This document shows positions 1 through 6,149 of a stretch of 6,473 nt of DNA, piece after piece (position 1 is the stretch's first letter; each line of letters opens with the position of its first letter). The stretch is from Azoarcus sp. (lineage in GTDB: Bacteria; Pseudomonadota; Gammaproteobacteria; Burkholderiales; Rhodocyclaceae), in the NCBI GenBank assembly GCA_031268685.1, contig JAIRWW010000250.1, positions 1 to 6,473 on the forward strand. Reading direction: 5' to 3'. Below the pieces are notes generated by a model that was not told the DNA's origin, ran no database searches, and was given only the letters and a program-made list of their open reading frames with translations. The translations under genes were made by a program, and so were the position numbers.

Positions 1-255
1 CATTGGCTCGGTATGGATGTGCACGATGTAGGTCAATACAAAATCGATGGCCAATGGCGTCCGCTCGCGCCTGGCATGGTGTTTACCATCGAACCCGGCT
101 GCTATATCCGCGCCAGCGACGACGTACCAGAGACTTTCTGGAATATCGGCATCCGCATCGAGGACAACATATTGGTCACTACCGAAGGCGGCGAATATTT
201 CACCAATGGCGCGCCGCGCGAAACAGACGAGATCGAAGCCTTGATGCGCGAATAA
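1..255 (+). CDS. pepP: Xaa-Pro aminopeptidase (aminopeptidase P), C-terminal part
   Basis: This is the last 84 codons of a metallopeptidase that removes an N-terminal residue preceding proline; the enzyme is cytoplasmic and uses two Mn ions in a pita-bread fold. The fragment opens with HWLGMDVHDVG, where His1 of the fragment matches a metal-ligand His of E. coli PepP and His8 the conserved active-site His. EPGCYI (Glu31) and GIRIEDNI (Glu54) carry the two Glu metal ligands. The two Asp ligands and the N-terminal domain lie upstream of the window. The reading frame is open from base 1 and stops at TAA 253-255. No defect is seen in the visible part. The family call is firm; the PepP subgroup rests on close resemblance to the E. 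coli protein around these motifs. Confidence 0.93.
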   Translation, partial: HWLGMDVHDVGQYKIDGQWRPLAPGMVFTIEPGCYIRASDDVPETFWNIGIRIEDNILVTTEGGEYFTNGAPRETDEIEALMRE

Positions 256-282
256 AAAAGAACGTATCCGATGGATATTTTC

Positions 283-301
283 GGCATATTATGTGCCTTT
301 T
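283..301 (+). terminator. candidate rho-independent terminator of pepP
   Basis: The transcript can fold GGCATA against TGTGCC (six pairs including one G-U, loop of three) and the stem is followed directly by TTTT. It sits 28 bases after the pepP stop, the expected place. A smaller hairpin, TATCC-GAT-GGATA plus TTTT, lies just before it at 265-281. The stem is short and the T run is only four, so the call is moderate. Confidence 0.45.
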
Positions 302-491
302 AAAATATCAATACAATAATATAAACCACAGAGAAGCAATGAAATGCTTTACTGAAAAATCAATATTTAACGAAAATGCTTCGATTTTACGATACATACA
401 AAACAAATCAACAACTTTCCTGACCGTATGATTTTCATCGCATGACAAAGATCGCACTTAAAATGAACTTTCCATATCCGCACATAGCCGC

Positions 492-526
492 GAACCATAT
501 ACATTGAGCCTATATGTTTTTTGTTC
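492..526 (+). terminator. AT-rich hairpin with T6 run upstream of dusB
   Basis: CATATA (496-501) pairs perfectly with TATATG (511-516) across a 9-base loop, and six T follow at once (517-522). Outside these, GAAC (492-495) is complementary to GTTC (523-526), which could lengthen the stem with the T run bulged out. It could stop read-through from upstream or be a protein-binding palindrome. Only one or two G-C pairs support the inner stem, so it is a weak terminator on paper. Confidence 0.25.
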
Positions 527-587
527 CACATTTCGGCTTGTCCACTATCTTGTACGTTTCCGCCGCCACTAAATGCAATCCTTAAGG

Positions 588-593
588 TAGAAT
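588..593 (+). promoter_or_regulatory. possible -10 element for dusB-fis
   Basis: TAGAAT matches the sigma-70 -10 consensus at five of six positions and lies 39 bases before the dusB start codon. No good -35 box is seen 16-18 bases upstream; the nearest TTG-type hexamer, TTGTAC at 550-555, is too far away. A promoter is expected here because a new operon starts after the pepP terminator, but the exact position is a guess. Confidence 0.25.
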
Positions 594-632
594 AATTGCT
601 CTTGCAGTTCTTTCCCCCATTTTCGTCCGCTC

Positions 633-1667
633 ATGCAGTTTGCCGGTTTTACCCTGCGTAACAACCTGTTCGTTGCTCCCATGGCCGGGGTAACGGATCG
701 CCCCTTCCGCCAGCTATGCAAGCGGATGGGTGCGGGGCTGGCGATTTCAGAAATGGTTAGCGCCAATTCGCTGCTGTACGGCAGCGTCAAGACGCGCCGC
801 CGCGCCGACCACGCAAGCGAGCCGGGTCCCGTCCCGGTACAGATCGTCGGCGCCGATCCCACAATGTTGGCCGAAGCCGCGCGCCACAACGTCGAGCACG
901 GGGCGCAGATCATTGACATCAACATGGGCTGTCCGGCCAAAAAAGTTTGCAACGTAATGGCTGGTTCTGCGCTGATGCAAGACGAAGCGCTCGTCGAACG
1001 CATCCTTGACGCCGTGGTGCGCGCCGTGCCCACAACGCCGGTAACGCTCAAGATCCGCACAGGCTGGAACCGCGCCCACAAGAACGCGCTGGCCATCGCC
1101 CGCATTGCCGAAGATCGCGGCATCCGCGCCATTGCCATCCATGGCCGCAGCCGCGCCGACCAATACATGGGCAGCGCCGAATATGACACCATCGCCGAAG
1201 TCAAGACGCACATCGGCATACCAGTGATCGCCAATGGCGACATCACATCCCCCGAAAAAGCCCGCTTCGTCCTCGACTACACCGGCGCTGATGGCCTGAT
1301 GATCGGTCGCGCCGCCCAAGGGCGTCCATGGATTTTCCGCGAAATAGAGCACTTCCTCGCAAACGGCGAATTACTGCCCCCGCCGCTGGTGAGCGAAATC
1401 CATCAGATCTGCCGCGCCCATCTGGACGAGCTTTACGCTTTCTACGGCATGGAAACCGGAGTCAAAATCGCGCGCAAACACATCGGCTGGTATACACGCG
1501 GACTTGCCGGATCAGCGGCCTTCCGCCGCGCCATGAACCAGTTACCCAGCCACGACGCCCAAAGCGCGGCGGTCGACGACTTCTTCAGCAGCCTGGCGCA
1601 AGCCGACGACCGCATACATTATTGTGAAGTAAACGAAACCGGAACACCGCGGGAGTTGGCTGCATGA
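633..1667 (+). CDS. dusB: tRNA-dihydrouridine synthase B
   Basis: This FMN enzyme uses NADPH to reduce uridine to dihydrouridine in tRNA; E. coli DusB acts on U17 of the D-loop. The 344-residue protein has the N-terminal TIM barrel with the FMN-binding opening LFVAPMAGVTDRPFR (residues 12-26). The active-site Cys is Cys100 in NMGCPAKKV. Lys140 in TLKIRTGW and His170 in IHGRSRADQ are the usual flavin and substrate residues. NGDI and GRAAQGRPWIF close the barrel, followed by the helical C-terminal tRNA-binding domain. E. coli DusB is a little shorter (321 residues). ATG 633 is chosen because the alignment begins there and no in-frame start lies just upstream, although no clear Shine-Dalgarno sequence precedes it. 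The stop overlaps the fis start (ATGA), matching the dusB-fis operon known in proteobacteria. Confidence 0.96.
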   Translation: MQFAGFTLRNNLFVAPMAGVTDRPFRQLCKRMGAGLAISEMVSANSLLYGSVKTRRRADHASEPGPVPVQIVGADPTMLAEAARHNVEHGAQIIDINMGCPAKKVCNVMAGSALMQDEALVERILDAVVRAVPTTPVTLKIRTGWNRAHKNALAIARIAEDRGIRAIAIHGRSRADQYMGSAEYDTIAEVKTHIGIPVIANGDITSPEKARFVLDYTGADGLMIGRAAQGRPWIFREIEHFLANGELLPPPLVSEIHQICRAHLDELYAFYGMETGVKIARKHIGWYTRGLAGSAAFRRAMNQLPSHDAQSAAVDDFFSSLAQADDRIHYCEVNETGTPRELAA

Positions 1668-1906
1668 ACGTTTGCCATGACGGGGGAATCGCCGACGCCA
1701 TCGCGCGCACACTGGAACAATATTTCCGCGATCTCGATGGCGAGAAGCCCGCGGCAATATATAACATGGTAATTAAATGCGCCGAAAGACCGATGCTCCA
1801 GTTCGTACTCGACCGGGCCAACGGCAACCAGAGCGTCGCTGCCCAGTTACTGGGAATCAACCGCAACACCTTGCGACGTAAACTCCTCGATCACGATTTG
1901 CTGTGA
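1664..1906 (+). CDS. fis: Fis family DNA-binding protein
   Basis: Fis is a small homodimeric nucleoid protein that bends DNA and tunes transcription of rRNA, tRNA and many other operons. This 80-residue copy has the dimerisation helices (about residues 10-50, including PAAIYNMVIKCAERPML) and a C-terminal helix-turn-helix GNQSVAAQLLGINRNTLRRKL that aligns closely with the E. coli DNA-binding helices. It is about 18 residues shorter than E. coli Fis, and the missing part is the N-terminal beta-hairpin arm that contacts Hin/Gin recombinases, so a role in invertase activation is unlikely. GGGAG (1651-1655) lies 8 bases before ATG 1664. The start overlaps the dusB stop by four bases, implying translational coupling. 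The HTH also resembles the C-terminus of NtrC-type regulators, but length and context fix it as Fis. Confidence 0.95.
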   Translation: MNVCHDGGIADAIARTLEQYFRDLDGEKPAAIYNMVIKCAERPMLQFVLDRANGNQSVAAQLLGINRNTLRRKLLDHDLL

Positions 1907-1927
1907 GGGAACTGCTAGACAGTTCCC
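1907..1927 (+). terminator. perfect hairpin directly after fis
   Basis: GGGAACTG (1907-1914) and CAGTTCCC (1920-1927) form an 8-bp perfect stem with a 5-base loop, beginning at the base after the fis stop codon. No T run follows (ACTCAGTTC), so it is not a classic rho-independent terminator. It may pause polymerase, protect the dusB-fis mRNA 3' end, or be bound as DNA. The hairpin itself is certain; the function is inferred. Confidence 0.5.
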
Positions 1928-2044
1928 ACTCAGTTCACGCTGACATATCTAAGCCCGTGTCTACACTGAAGGCACCCTTCGACAAACTCATGGCGAACGG
2001 AATCGTTCAGAGCGTCTCGAACATCCCCCCTACCCGCCCGGCCA

Positions 2045-2071
2045 CCGCAACAGGCCAGCCTTTTGCGGCCT
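2045..2071 (+). other. overlapping inverted repeats upstream of purH
   Basis: CCGCAA (2045-2050) is a perfect inverted match to TTGCGG (2063-2068), and AGGCC (2052-2056) to GGCCT (2067-2071). The two stems share bases and are mutually exclusive. They end 25 bases before the purH start. They may be part of the purH leader or chance pairing in GC-rich DNA. The rest of the 190-base fis-purH gap shows no gene and no clear promoter hexamers. Confidence 0.25.
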
Positions 2072-2096
2072 TATCCATTCCGTCTGTCCCGCCAAA

Positions 2097-3689
2097 ATGA
2101 AAATTACCCAAGCCCTGATTTCCGTTTCCGACAAAAAAGGCGTTCTCGAATTCGCACAAGGACTCGCAGCCCTCGGCGTCAAACTCCTCTCAACCGGCGG
2201 CACCGCCAAACTCCTGCAAAGCGCGGGACTCACTGTCACCGAAATCGGCGACTACACCGGCTTTCCCGAAATGCTCGATGGCCGGGTAAAAACCCTGCAC
2301 CCGAAAGTGCATGGCGGCATTCTCGCCCGCCGCGACCTGCCCGCGCATCTGGAAACACTCAAAGCGCACAGCATTCCAACGATCGACCTCGTTTGCGTAA
2401 ACCTCTATCCCTTCCGGGAAACCGTCGCCAAACCCGGCGTGACCCTGGCCGAAGCTATTGAAAACATCGACATCGGCGGCCCGGCAATGGTGCGCTCCGC
2501 CGCCAAGAACTACGCTGGCGCGGCAATCGTCACCGACCCGGCGGATTATGCCCTTGTGCTGAACGAACTAAAAACAGGCGATGGCGCGCTGAAACTTTCC
2601 ACCCGCTTCGATCTCGCCAAAAAAGCCTTCACCCATACCGCCCGCTACGACAGCATGATCGCCAACTGGCTTACCGCCGAAGCAGAAGGCATAGAAGCCG
2701 AACCAGAAAAACCCGCCCCAACCCCAGCGCAATTCCCCGAACGCCTGCAACTGGCCTTCGACCGCGCCGAGACCCTGCGCTACGGCGAAAACCCGCACCA
2801 GCAGGCCGCCTTCTACCGCGAACCCGCGCCAAGGCCCGGCAGCATCGCCACCTATCGGCAATTGCAGGGAAAAGAACTTTCCTACAACAACATCGCCGAT
2901 TCCGACGCGGCATGGGAATGCGTAAAAACATTTGCCGCGCCCGCCTGCGTCATCGTCAAGCATGCCAATCCCTGCGGCGTAGCCATCGCATCCGGGCTGC
3001 TTGAAGCCTACGAAAAAGCATTCAAGACCGATACCGTCTCCGCCTTCGGCGGCATCATCGCCTTCAACGGCGAAGTCGACATCGACGTAGTGGAAGCGAT
3101 GAGTGCAAAAAAACACTTCGTCGAAGTACTGATCGCGCCCGCCTTCACCGATGCCGCCAAAGCGCTTCTGTCAGCAAAGCAGAATCTGCGCGTACTCGAA
3201 GTCCCGCCCGGCCATGGCGCCCGCGCACTGGAACTGAAGCGCGTCGGCGGCGGCCTGCTTGCGCAGACGCCGGACAACTTCAACATCGAGCCTGAAAACC
3301 TGAAAGTCGTAACGCAAAAAGCCCCGACGCCCGCGCAAATCGAAGACATGCTTTTCGCCTGGCGCGTCGCCAAGTTCGTGAAATCCAACGCCATCGTCTT
3401 CTGCGGCGGCGGCATGACCCTGGGCGTGGGCGCGGGCCAGATGAGCCGCGTCGACTCCACCCGCATCGCCAGCATCAAAGCAAAAAATGCAGGGCTTGCC
3501 CTGACGGGATCCGTGGTGGCCTCGGACGCCTTCTTCCCGTTCCGCGACGGCGTGGACGTCCTCGCGGAAGCTGGCGCAGCCGCCGTCATCCAGCCCGGCG
3601 GCTCAGTGCGCGACGAAGAAGTCATCGCCGCCGCCAACGATCACGGACTGGCGATGGTCTTTACCGGAGCGCGGCATTTCCGGCACTGA
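2097..3689 (+). CDS. purH: bifunctional AICAR formyltransferase / IMP cyclohydrolase
   Basis: PurH performs the last two steps of de novo IMP synthesis: it formylates AICAR with 10-formyl-tetrahydrofolate and closes FAICAR to IMP. The 530-residue length equals the usual size (E. coli 529). Residues 1 to about 195 are the MGS-like cyclohydrolase domain, with [24 protein letters not shown] (62-74) and CVNLYPF. The rest is the transformylase, with [29 protein letters not shown], and the catalytic KHANPCG motif in which Lys288-His289 are the expected active-site pair. The late [16 protein letters not shown] and [13 protein letters not shown] segments are also typical. ATG 2097 matches the family N-terminus ([11 protein letters not shown]), although no Shine-Dalgarno is evident. 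The TfoX-like gene starts 7 bases after its stop and purD follows, so the three are probably co-transcribed. Confidence 0.98.
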   Translation: MKITQALISVSDKKGVLEFAQGLAALGVKLLSTGGTAKLLQSAGLTVTEIGDYTGFPEMLDGRVKTLHPKVHGGILARRDLPAHLETLKAHSIPTIDLVCVNLYPFRETVAKPGVTLAEAIENIDIGGPAMVRSAAKNYAGAAIVTDPADYALVLNELKTGDGALKLSTRFDLAKKAFTHTARYDSMIANWLTAEAEGIEAEPEKPAPTPAQFPERLQLAFDRAETLRYGENPHQQAAFYREPAPRPGSIATYRQLQGKELSYNNIADSDAAWECVKTFAAPACVIVKHANPCGVAIASGLLEAYEKAFKTDTVSAFGGIIAFNGEVDIDVVEAMSAKKHFVEVLIAPAFTDAAKALLSAKQNLRVLEVPPGHGARALELKRVGGGLLAQTPDNFNIEPENLKVVTQKAPTPAQIEDMLFAWRVAKFVKSNAIVFCGGGMTLGVGAGQMSRVDSTRIASIKAKNAGLALTGSVVASDAFFPFRDGVDVLAEAGAAAVIQPGGSVRDEEVIAAANDHGLAMVFTGARHFRH

Positions 3690-3696
3690 CGCTGCC

Positions 3697-4098
3697 ATGG
3701 CCAGTACGCCCGATTTCATCGAATATGTTTGCGAACAAATCGCCGGCACGGGAGAAATCCGCCACAAAAAAATGTTTGGCGAGTACATGATCTATGTCAA
3801 TAACAAACCACTACTACTCGTCTGCGACAATACCGTCTACATCAAACGATGGGATTGCTTGGCTGCGGAGATGAAAAACGCCGCTGTAGGCACACCTTAT
3901 CCGGGCGCAAAATCGCACTTCATCCTCGATATCGACGACGCGGCTCTCGCCCGAAAAGTCATCAACATCCTCGAACCCATGACGCCATTACCCAAACCAC
4001 GAAAGAAAACCATGAAACGCGCCCCCGCCGACTCCGGAAAAAATAAAAACCTTCCCGGCCTCCCTGCCAGCATTTCAGTCAAGGACAGCACCAAATGA
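3697..4098 (+). CDS. TfoX N-terminal-domain family protein
   Basis: A 133-residue protein whose first 90 or so residues match the TfoX N-terminal domain: an opening helix (DFIEYVCEQI), then RHKKMFGEYMIYVNNKPLLL (22-41) with the family's KMFG-Y-IY core, a second strand pair (LVCDNTVYIKR), and PYPGAKSHFILD. This domain is found alone in many small proteins of unknown function; in full-length TfoX/Sxy of gammaproteobacteria it is joined to a C-terminal domain and activates competence genes. That second domain is absent here and is replaced by a Lys/Arg/Pro-rich tail (from about residue 97) that looks disordered and could touch nucleic acid. The gene sits between purH (7-base gap) and purD (ATGA overlap) and is translated with them. 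No clear Shine-Dalgarno precedes ATG 3697. A competence role cannot be claimed from this sequence. Confidence 0.82.
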   Translation: MASTPDFIEYVCEQIAGTGEIRHKKMFGEYMIYVNNKPLLLVCDNTVYIKRWDCLAAEMKNAAVGTPYPGAKSHFILDIDDAALARKVINILEPMTPLPKPRKKTMKRAPADSGKNKNLPGLPASISVKDSTK

Positions 4099-5381
4099 AA
4101 CTTCTCGTCATCGGTTCCGGTGGACGCGAGCATGCATTGGCATGGCGCTTGGCGCAAACACGCAACTTGCAGAAAGTCTACGTTGCACCGGGAAACGCCG
4201 GTACCGCCCTTGAACGCAACCTTGAAAACCTGCCGCTCACCGGCCCGGAAGAACTCGCCAAATTTGCGGCCGAAAACAAAATCCATTTGACCGTCGTAGG
4301 CCCCGAAGCACCCTTGGCCGCAGGCATCGTGGATATTTTCCGCGCCAGGGGGCTGCGGATTTTCGGCCCAACAAAGGCTGCGGCGCAACTCGAATCCTCC
4401 AAAGATTTCGCCAAGCAATTCATGGCGCGGCACAAAATCCCCACCGCCGCCTTCCAGACCTTCTCAGAGGCTGCCGCCGCACACGATTACGTGGAAAAAC
4501 AAGGCGCGCCCATCGTCATCAAAGCCGACGGCCTTGCCGCGGGCAAAGGCGTCGTCGTCGCCATGACGCAGCAAGAAGCACACAAAGCCATCGACGACAT
4601 GCTCTCCGGCAACGAACTCGGCAAAGCGGGCGCGCGTGTCGTAATCGAAGAATTCCTGGAAGGCGAAGAAGCCAGCTTCATCGTCATGGTCGACGGCAAA
4701 AACATCCTGCCGCTAGCCTCCAGCCAAGATCACAAGCGTATCGGCGATGGCGACACCGGCCCCAACACCGGCGGCATGGGCGCCTATTCCCCCGCCCCGG
4801 TCGTCACGCCGGACATCCACGCCAAGATCATGCGCGAAATCATCAAACCCGCGGTAAAAGGCATGGCTGCCGAAAACATGCCATACACAGGTTTCCTCTA
4901 CGCCGGAGTAATGATCTGCAAAGACGGCAGTATCAAGACACTGGAATTCAACTGCCGCATGGGCGACCCCGAAACCCAACCGATCCTGATGCGGCTGAAA
5001 TCCGACTTCCTGAAATTACTGGAACACGCGGTCGATGGCAATCTCGACAAAATCGAAGCCGAATGGGACTGGCGTGTAGCCCTCGGAGTAGTACTAGCCG
5101 CCGCCAAATACCCCCGCACGCCGCGCACTGGCAACATCATCAAAGGGCTACCTCCCGAAAACACCTTCGCCAGCGATGCCCACGTCTTCCATGCCGGCAC
5201 GGCGAAGAAGAACGGCAAAATCGTCACCTCCGGCGGCCGCGTACTCTGCGTCACCGCCTTGGGCGAAAACGTCCGTGCGGCACAAAAACGTGTCTATGAA
5301 CTGACCGAAACAATCTCCTTCGCCGGCATGCAATACCGCCACGACATCGGCTACCGCGCACTCAATCGCAACAAAGACTGA
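4095..5381 (+). CDS. purD: phosphoribosylamine-glycine ligase (GAR synthetase)
   Basis: PurD joins phosphoribosylamine and glycine using ATP, the second step of purine synthesis. The 428-residue protein is full length (E. coli 429) and has the ATP-grasp layout. The N-domain opens VIGSGGREHALAW and continues with APGNAGT and VVGPEAPLAAGI. The ATP-grasp core has KADGLAAGKG (143-152) and VVIEEFLEGEEASF, the substrate-loop DHKRIGDGDTGPNTGGMGAY, and the Mg-binding LEFNCRMGDPETQ with Glu284 and Asn286. The C-terminal domain ends GMQYRHDIGYRAL. The start ATG overlaps the stop of the TfoX-like gene (ATGA), and AAGGA at 4081-4085 is a good Shine-Dalgarno 9 bases ahead, lying inside the upstream gene. 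It works with PurH in the same pathway, which fits a pur operon. Confidence 0.98.
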   Translation: MKLLVIGSGGREHALAWRLAQTRNLQKVYVAPGNAGTALERNLENLPLTGPEELAKFAAENKIHLTVVGPEAPLAAGIVDIFRARGLRIFGPTKAAAQLESSKDFAKQFMARHKIPTAAFQTFSEAAAAHDYVEKQGAPIVIKADGLAAGKGVVVAMTQQEAHKAIDDMLSGNELGKAGARVVIEEFLEGEEASFIVMVDGKNILPLASSQDHKRIGDGDTGPNTGGMGAYSPAPVVTPDIHAKIMREIIKPAVKGMAAENMPYTGFLYAGVMICKDGSIKTLEFNCRMGDPETQPILMRLKSDFLKLLEHAVDGNLDKIEAEWDWRVALGVVLAAAKYPRTPRTGNIIKGLPPENTFASDAHVFHAGTAKKNGKIVTSGGRVLCVTALGENVRAAQKRVYELTETISFAGMQYRHDIGYRALNRNKD

Positions 5382-5569
5382 GATGTTTAGAACTTGTATG
5401 AATAGCGATTACTTTATTGAGGGTAATCATAACCGCCGCAAGCTTGAGTAAGGCACATCCACTCTCGTGTGGGGAAGACGACGTCACGATCCGGTACGCG
5501 CCGGTCGGATGCCCCCCCCCACTCGCTATTATGATTGTTAAGAATTCTTTCGCACTAGGCGGCTGCCCC
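5382..5569. other. gene-free segment between purD and the toxin remnant
   Basis: No supported gene lies in these 188 bases. The segment holds a hairpin GATTAC/GTAATC (5407-5428) 25 bases after the purD stop, without a following T run. It also has a 29-base stretch resembling a type I-E CRISPR repeat (5451-5479, single copy), a run of nine C (5512-5520), and two 8-base inverted matches: AATAGCGA 5401-5408 with TCGCTATT 5523-5530, and AATCATAA 5425-5432 with TTATGATT 5529-5536. It marks the change from conserved operon to accessory DNA. Confidence 0.4.
5407..5428 (+). terminator. weak hairpin downstream of purD
   Basis: GATTAC (5407-5412) and GTAATC (5423-5428) form a perfect 6-bp stem with a 10-base loop, 25 bases after the purD stop. 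The following bases (ATAACCGCC) are not a T run, so termination would have to be rho-dependent. It is the only hairpin near the end of the pur operon. Confidence 0.25.
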
Positions 5570-5832
5570 CTACTCGTCGAACAGGTCGGCGTGCCGCCCA
5601 GTGCGCTCGAATCGCACAACGTCGCCCGCGATTTTGTAGATGAGTAGCCAGTCCGATTCGAGGTGCGCATCCCGGAAACTGCGCCAGCCGCCTTTCAACG
5701 GATGGTCGAGGTATGCCGCTGGCAGCGGCTCGCCTTCGATGAGCAGGCACAAAACTTGCTCATGTCCTTGCCACGTTTTTGCGCCTGCTTCACGTCGCGC
5801 TTGAACTGCCCGGAATAGTCGGGCTGGCGCAT
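5570..5832 (-). pseudogene. yafQ: YafQ-type toxin (RelE/ParE fold), frameshifted
   Basis: YafQ toxins are ribosome-dependent mRNA endonucleases. Read on the - strand, ATG 5832-5830 overlaps the antitoxin stop (TGATG) and encodes MRQPDYSGQFKRDV, then KQAQKRGKDMSK, matching the E. coli YafQ N-terminus (YSGQYSKDVKLAQKRHKDMNK). After Lys26 the frame is lost and translation would end at TGA 5697-5695 as a 45-residue product. The homology resumes in another frame as LCLLIEGEPLPAAYLDHPLK and runs to TAG 5572-5570. The known catalytic positions (His of DHPL, His of DAHL, Asp-Trp of SDW, His and Phe of GRHADLF) are all preserved there. Spacing against E. coli YafQ implies about 10 bases lost near 5747-5757. 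No classic slippery sequence is seen, so a disabled toxin is the simplest reading; a sequencing error is less likely for a loss of that size. Confidence 0.88.
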
Positions 5833-6092
5833 CAAAGTCCCAACTGCTGGAGCAGGTCGCTGGCATCCTTGGCGTGGTGTACATCCTCGCCGCGCTCGCT
5901 TCTGGCCAGCGTCTCCGCCGTCAGCCTGTTCGGGACGCGCATCTCGAAGGGCAACGCCTTTTCCATAGCGATCCTGGTCAACGCGATGCGCACCACATCA
6001 GAGACAGTCAGCCCCATCTCCGCCAGCACAGCGGCAGCTTTGTTCTTCAGATCCTCGTCAATCCTGGCTCGTACAAATGCGGTTGCAGTCAT
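5832..6092 (-). CDS. dinJ: DinJ/RelB family antitoxin
   Basis: This is the antitoxin of a DinJ-YafQ type II module: it binds and neutralises the toxin and, through its N-terminal ribbon-helix-helix, represses its own promoter. At 86 residues it has the same length as E. coli DinJ and nearly the same start (AFVRARIDEDLKN). The RHH region is residues 5 to about 45 (VLAEMGLTVSDVVRIALTRIA). The C-terminal toxin-binding part holds EKALPFEMRVPNRLT and DVHHAKDASDLLQQLGL. AAGGAG 10 bases before ATG 6092-6090 is a strong Shine-Dalgarno. Its stop TGA (5834-5832) shares one base with the toxin ATG, the usual coupling of this module. It is intact although the toxin is broken. Confidence 0.94.
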   Translation of the reverse strand: MTATAFVRARIDEDLKNKAAAVLAEMGLTVSDVVRIALTRIAMEKALPFEMRVPNRLTAETLARSERGEDVHHAKDASDLLQQLGL

Positions 6093-6120
6093 GATTTTGG
6101 CTCTCCTTGATAGAGTCTGG

Positions 6121-6149
6121 ATTGTAGCTCAAACAAGCTACATAGCGAA
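6121..6149 (-). promoter_or_regulatory. promoter of the dinJ-yafQ module
   Basis: On the - strand, TACAAT (6126-6121) is a five-of-six -10 box, with TTCGCT (6149-6144) as a weak -35 exactly 17 bases upstream. The -10 lies 28 bases before the antitoxin start, leaving room for a short leader with the AAGGAG ribosome site. The perfect palindrome at 6123-6142 fills the spacer and covers most of the -10. The -35 is poor (three of six). Confidence 0.5.
6123..6142. promoter_or_regulatory. palindromic operator candidate for DinJ
   Basis: TGTAGCT (6123-6129) and AGCTACA (6136-6142) are perfect 7-bp inverted arms separated by six bases. The site lies between the -35 and -10 of the antitoxin promoter. 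RelB/DinJ ribbon-helix-helix dimers are known to bind palindromes over their own promoter, so an autoregulatory operator is the natural reading. Direct binding is inferred, not shown. Confidence 0.6.

Larger units (their letters stand above)
256..632. other. AT-rich gene-free spacer between pepP and dusB
   Basis: These 377 bases hold no convincing gene. Open frames crossing them are short, lack family-like sequence and are mostly extensions of pepP shadows. The first 250 bases or so are much richer in A and T than the genes on either side. The spacer contains a candidate pepP terminator (283-301), an AT-rich hairpin followed by six T (496-522), smaller inverted repeats such as AAGCA/TGCTT at 334-349, and a possible dusB promoter near 588-593. 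In many betaproteobacteria I recall a ubiH-type gene between pepP and dusB; none is present here. Confidence 0.6.

Noticed and set aside
3..431. 142-codon + strand frame across the end of pepP
   Set aside because: It overlaps pepP in another frame and continues into AT-rich non-coding DNA; the PepP frame carries the metal-ligand motifs.
569..1352. Long - strand open frames opposite dusB (225 and 201 codons)
   Set aside because: They are shadows of a GC-rich gene; the + strand frame encodes an obvious DusB with all motifs.
2568..3637. - strand open frames opposite purH (182 and 209 codons)
   Set aside because: Low-complexity translations opposite a full-length PurH; no ribosome sites or family resemblance.
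5362..5670. 102-codon - strand frame in the purD-toxin gap
   Set aside because: It overlaps the ends of both purD and the toxin remnant, passes through the C9 run, and has no recognisable protein pattern.
5755..5760. Programmed ribosomal frameshift as the explanation for the split toxin
   Set aside because: No X-XXY-YYZ heptamer or downstream stimulatory structure was seen, and a shift would still leave the product about three residues short in a conserved segment. A deletion explains it more simply.
5833..5884. Toxin start taken at the upstream ATG (5884), giving a 104-residue protein
   Set aside because: The first 40 or so residues of that frame come from inside the antitoxin gene and from out-of-frame toxin DNA. 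The true YafQ N-terminus is in another frame starting at 5832, so this protein is an artefact of the frame break.
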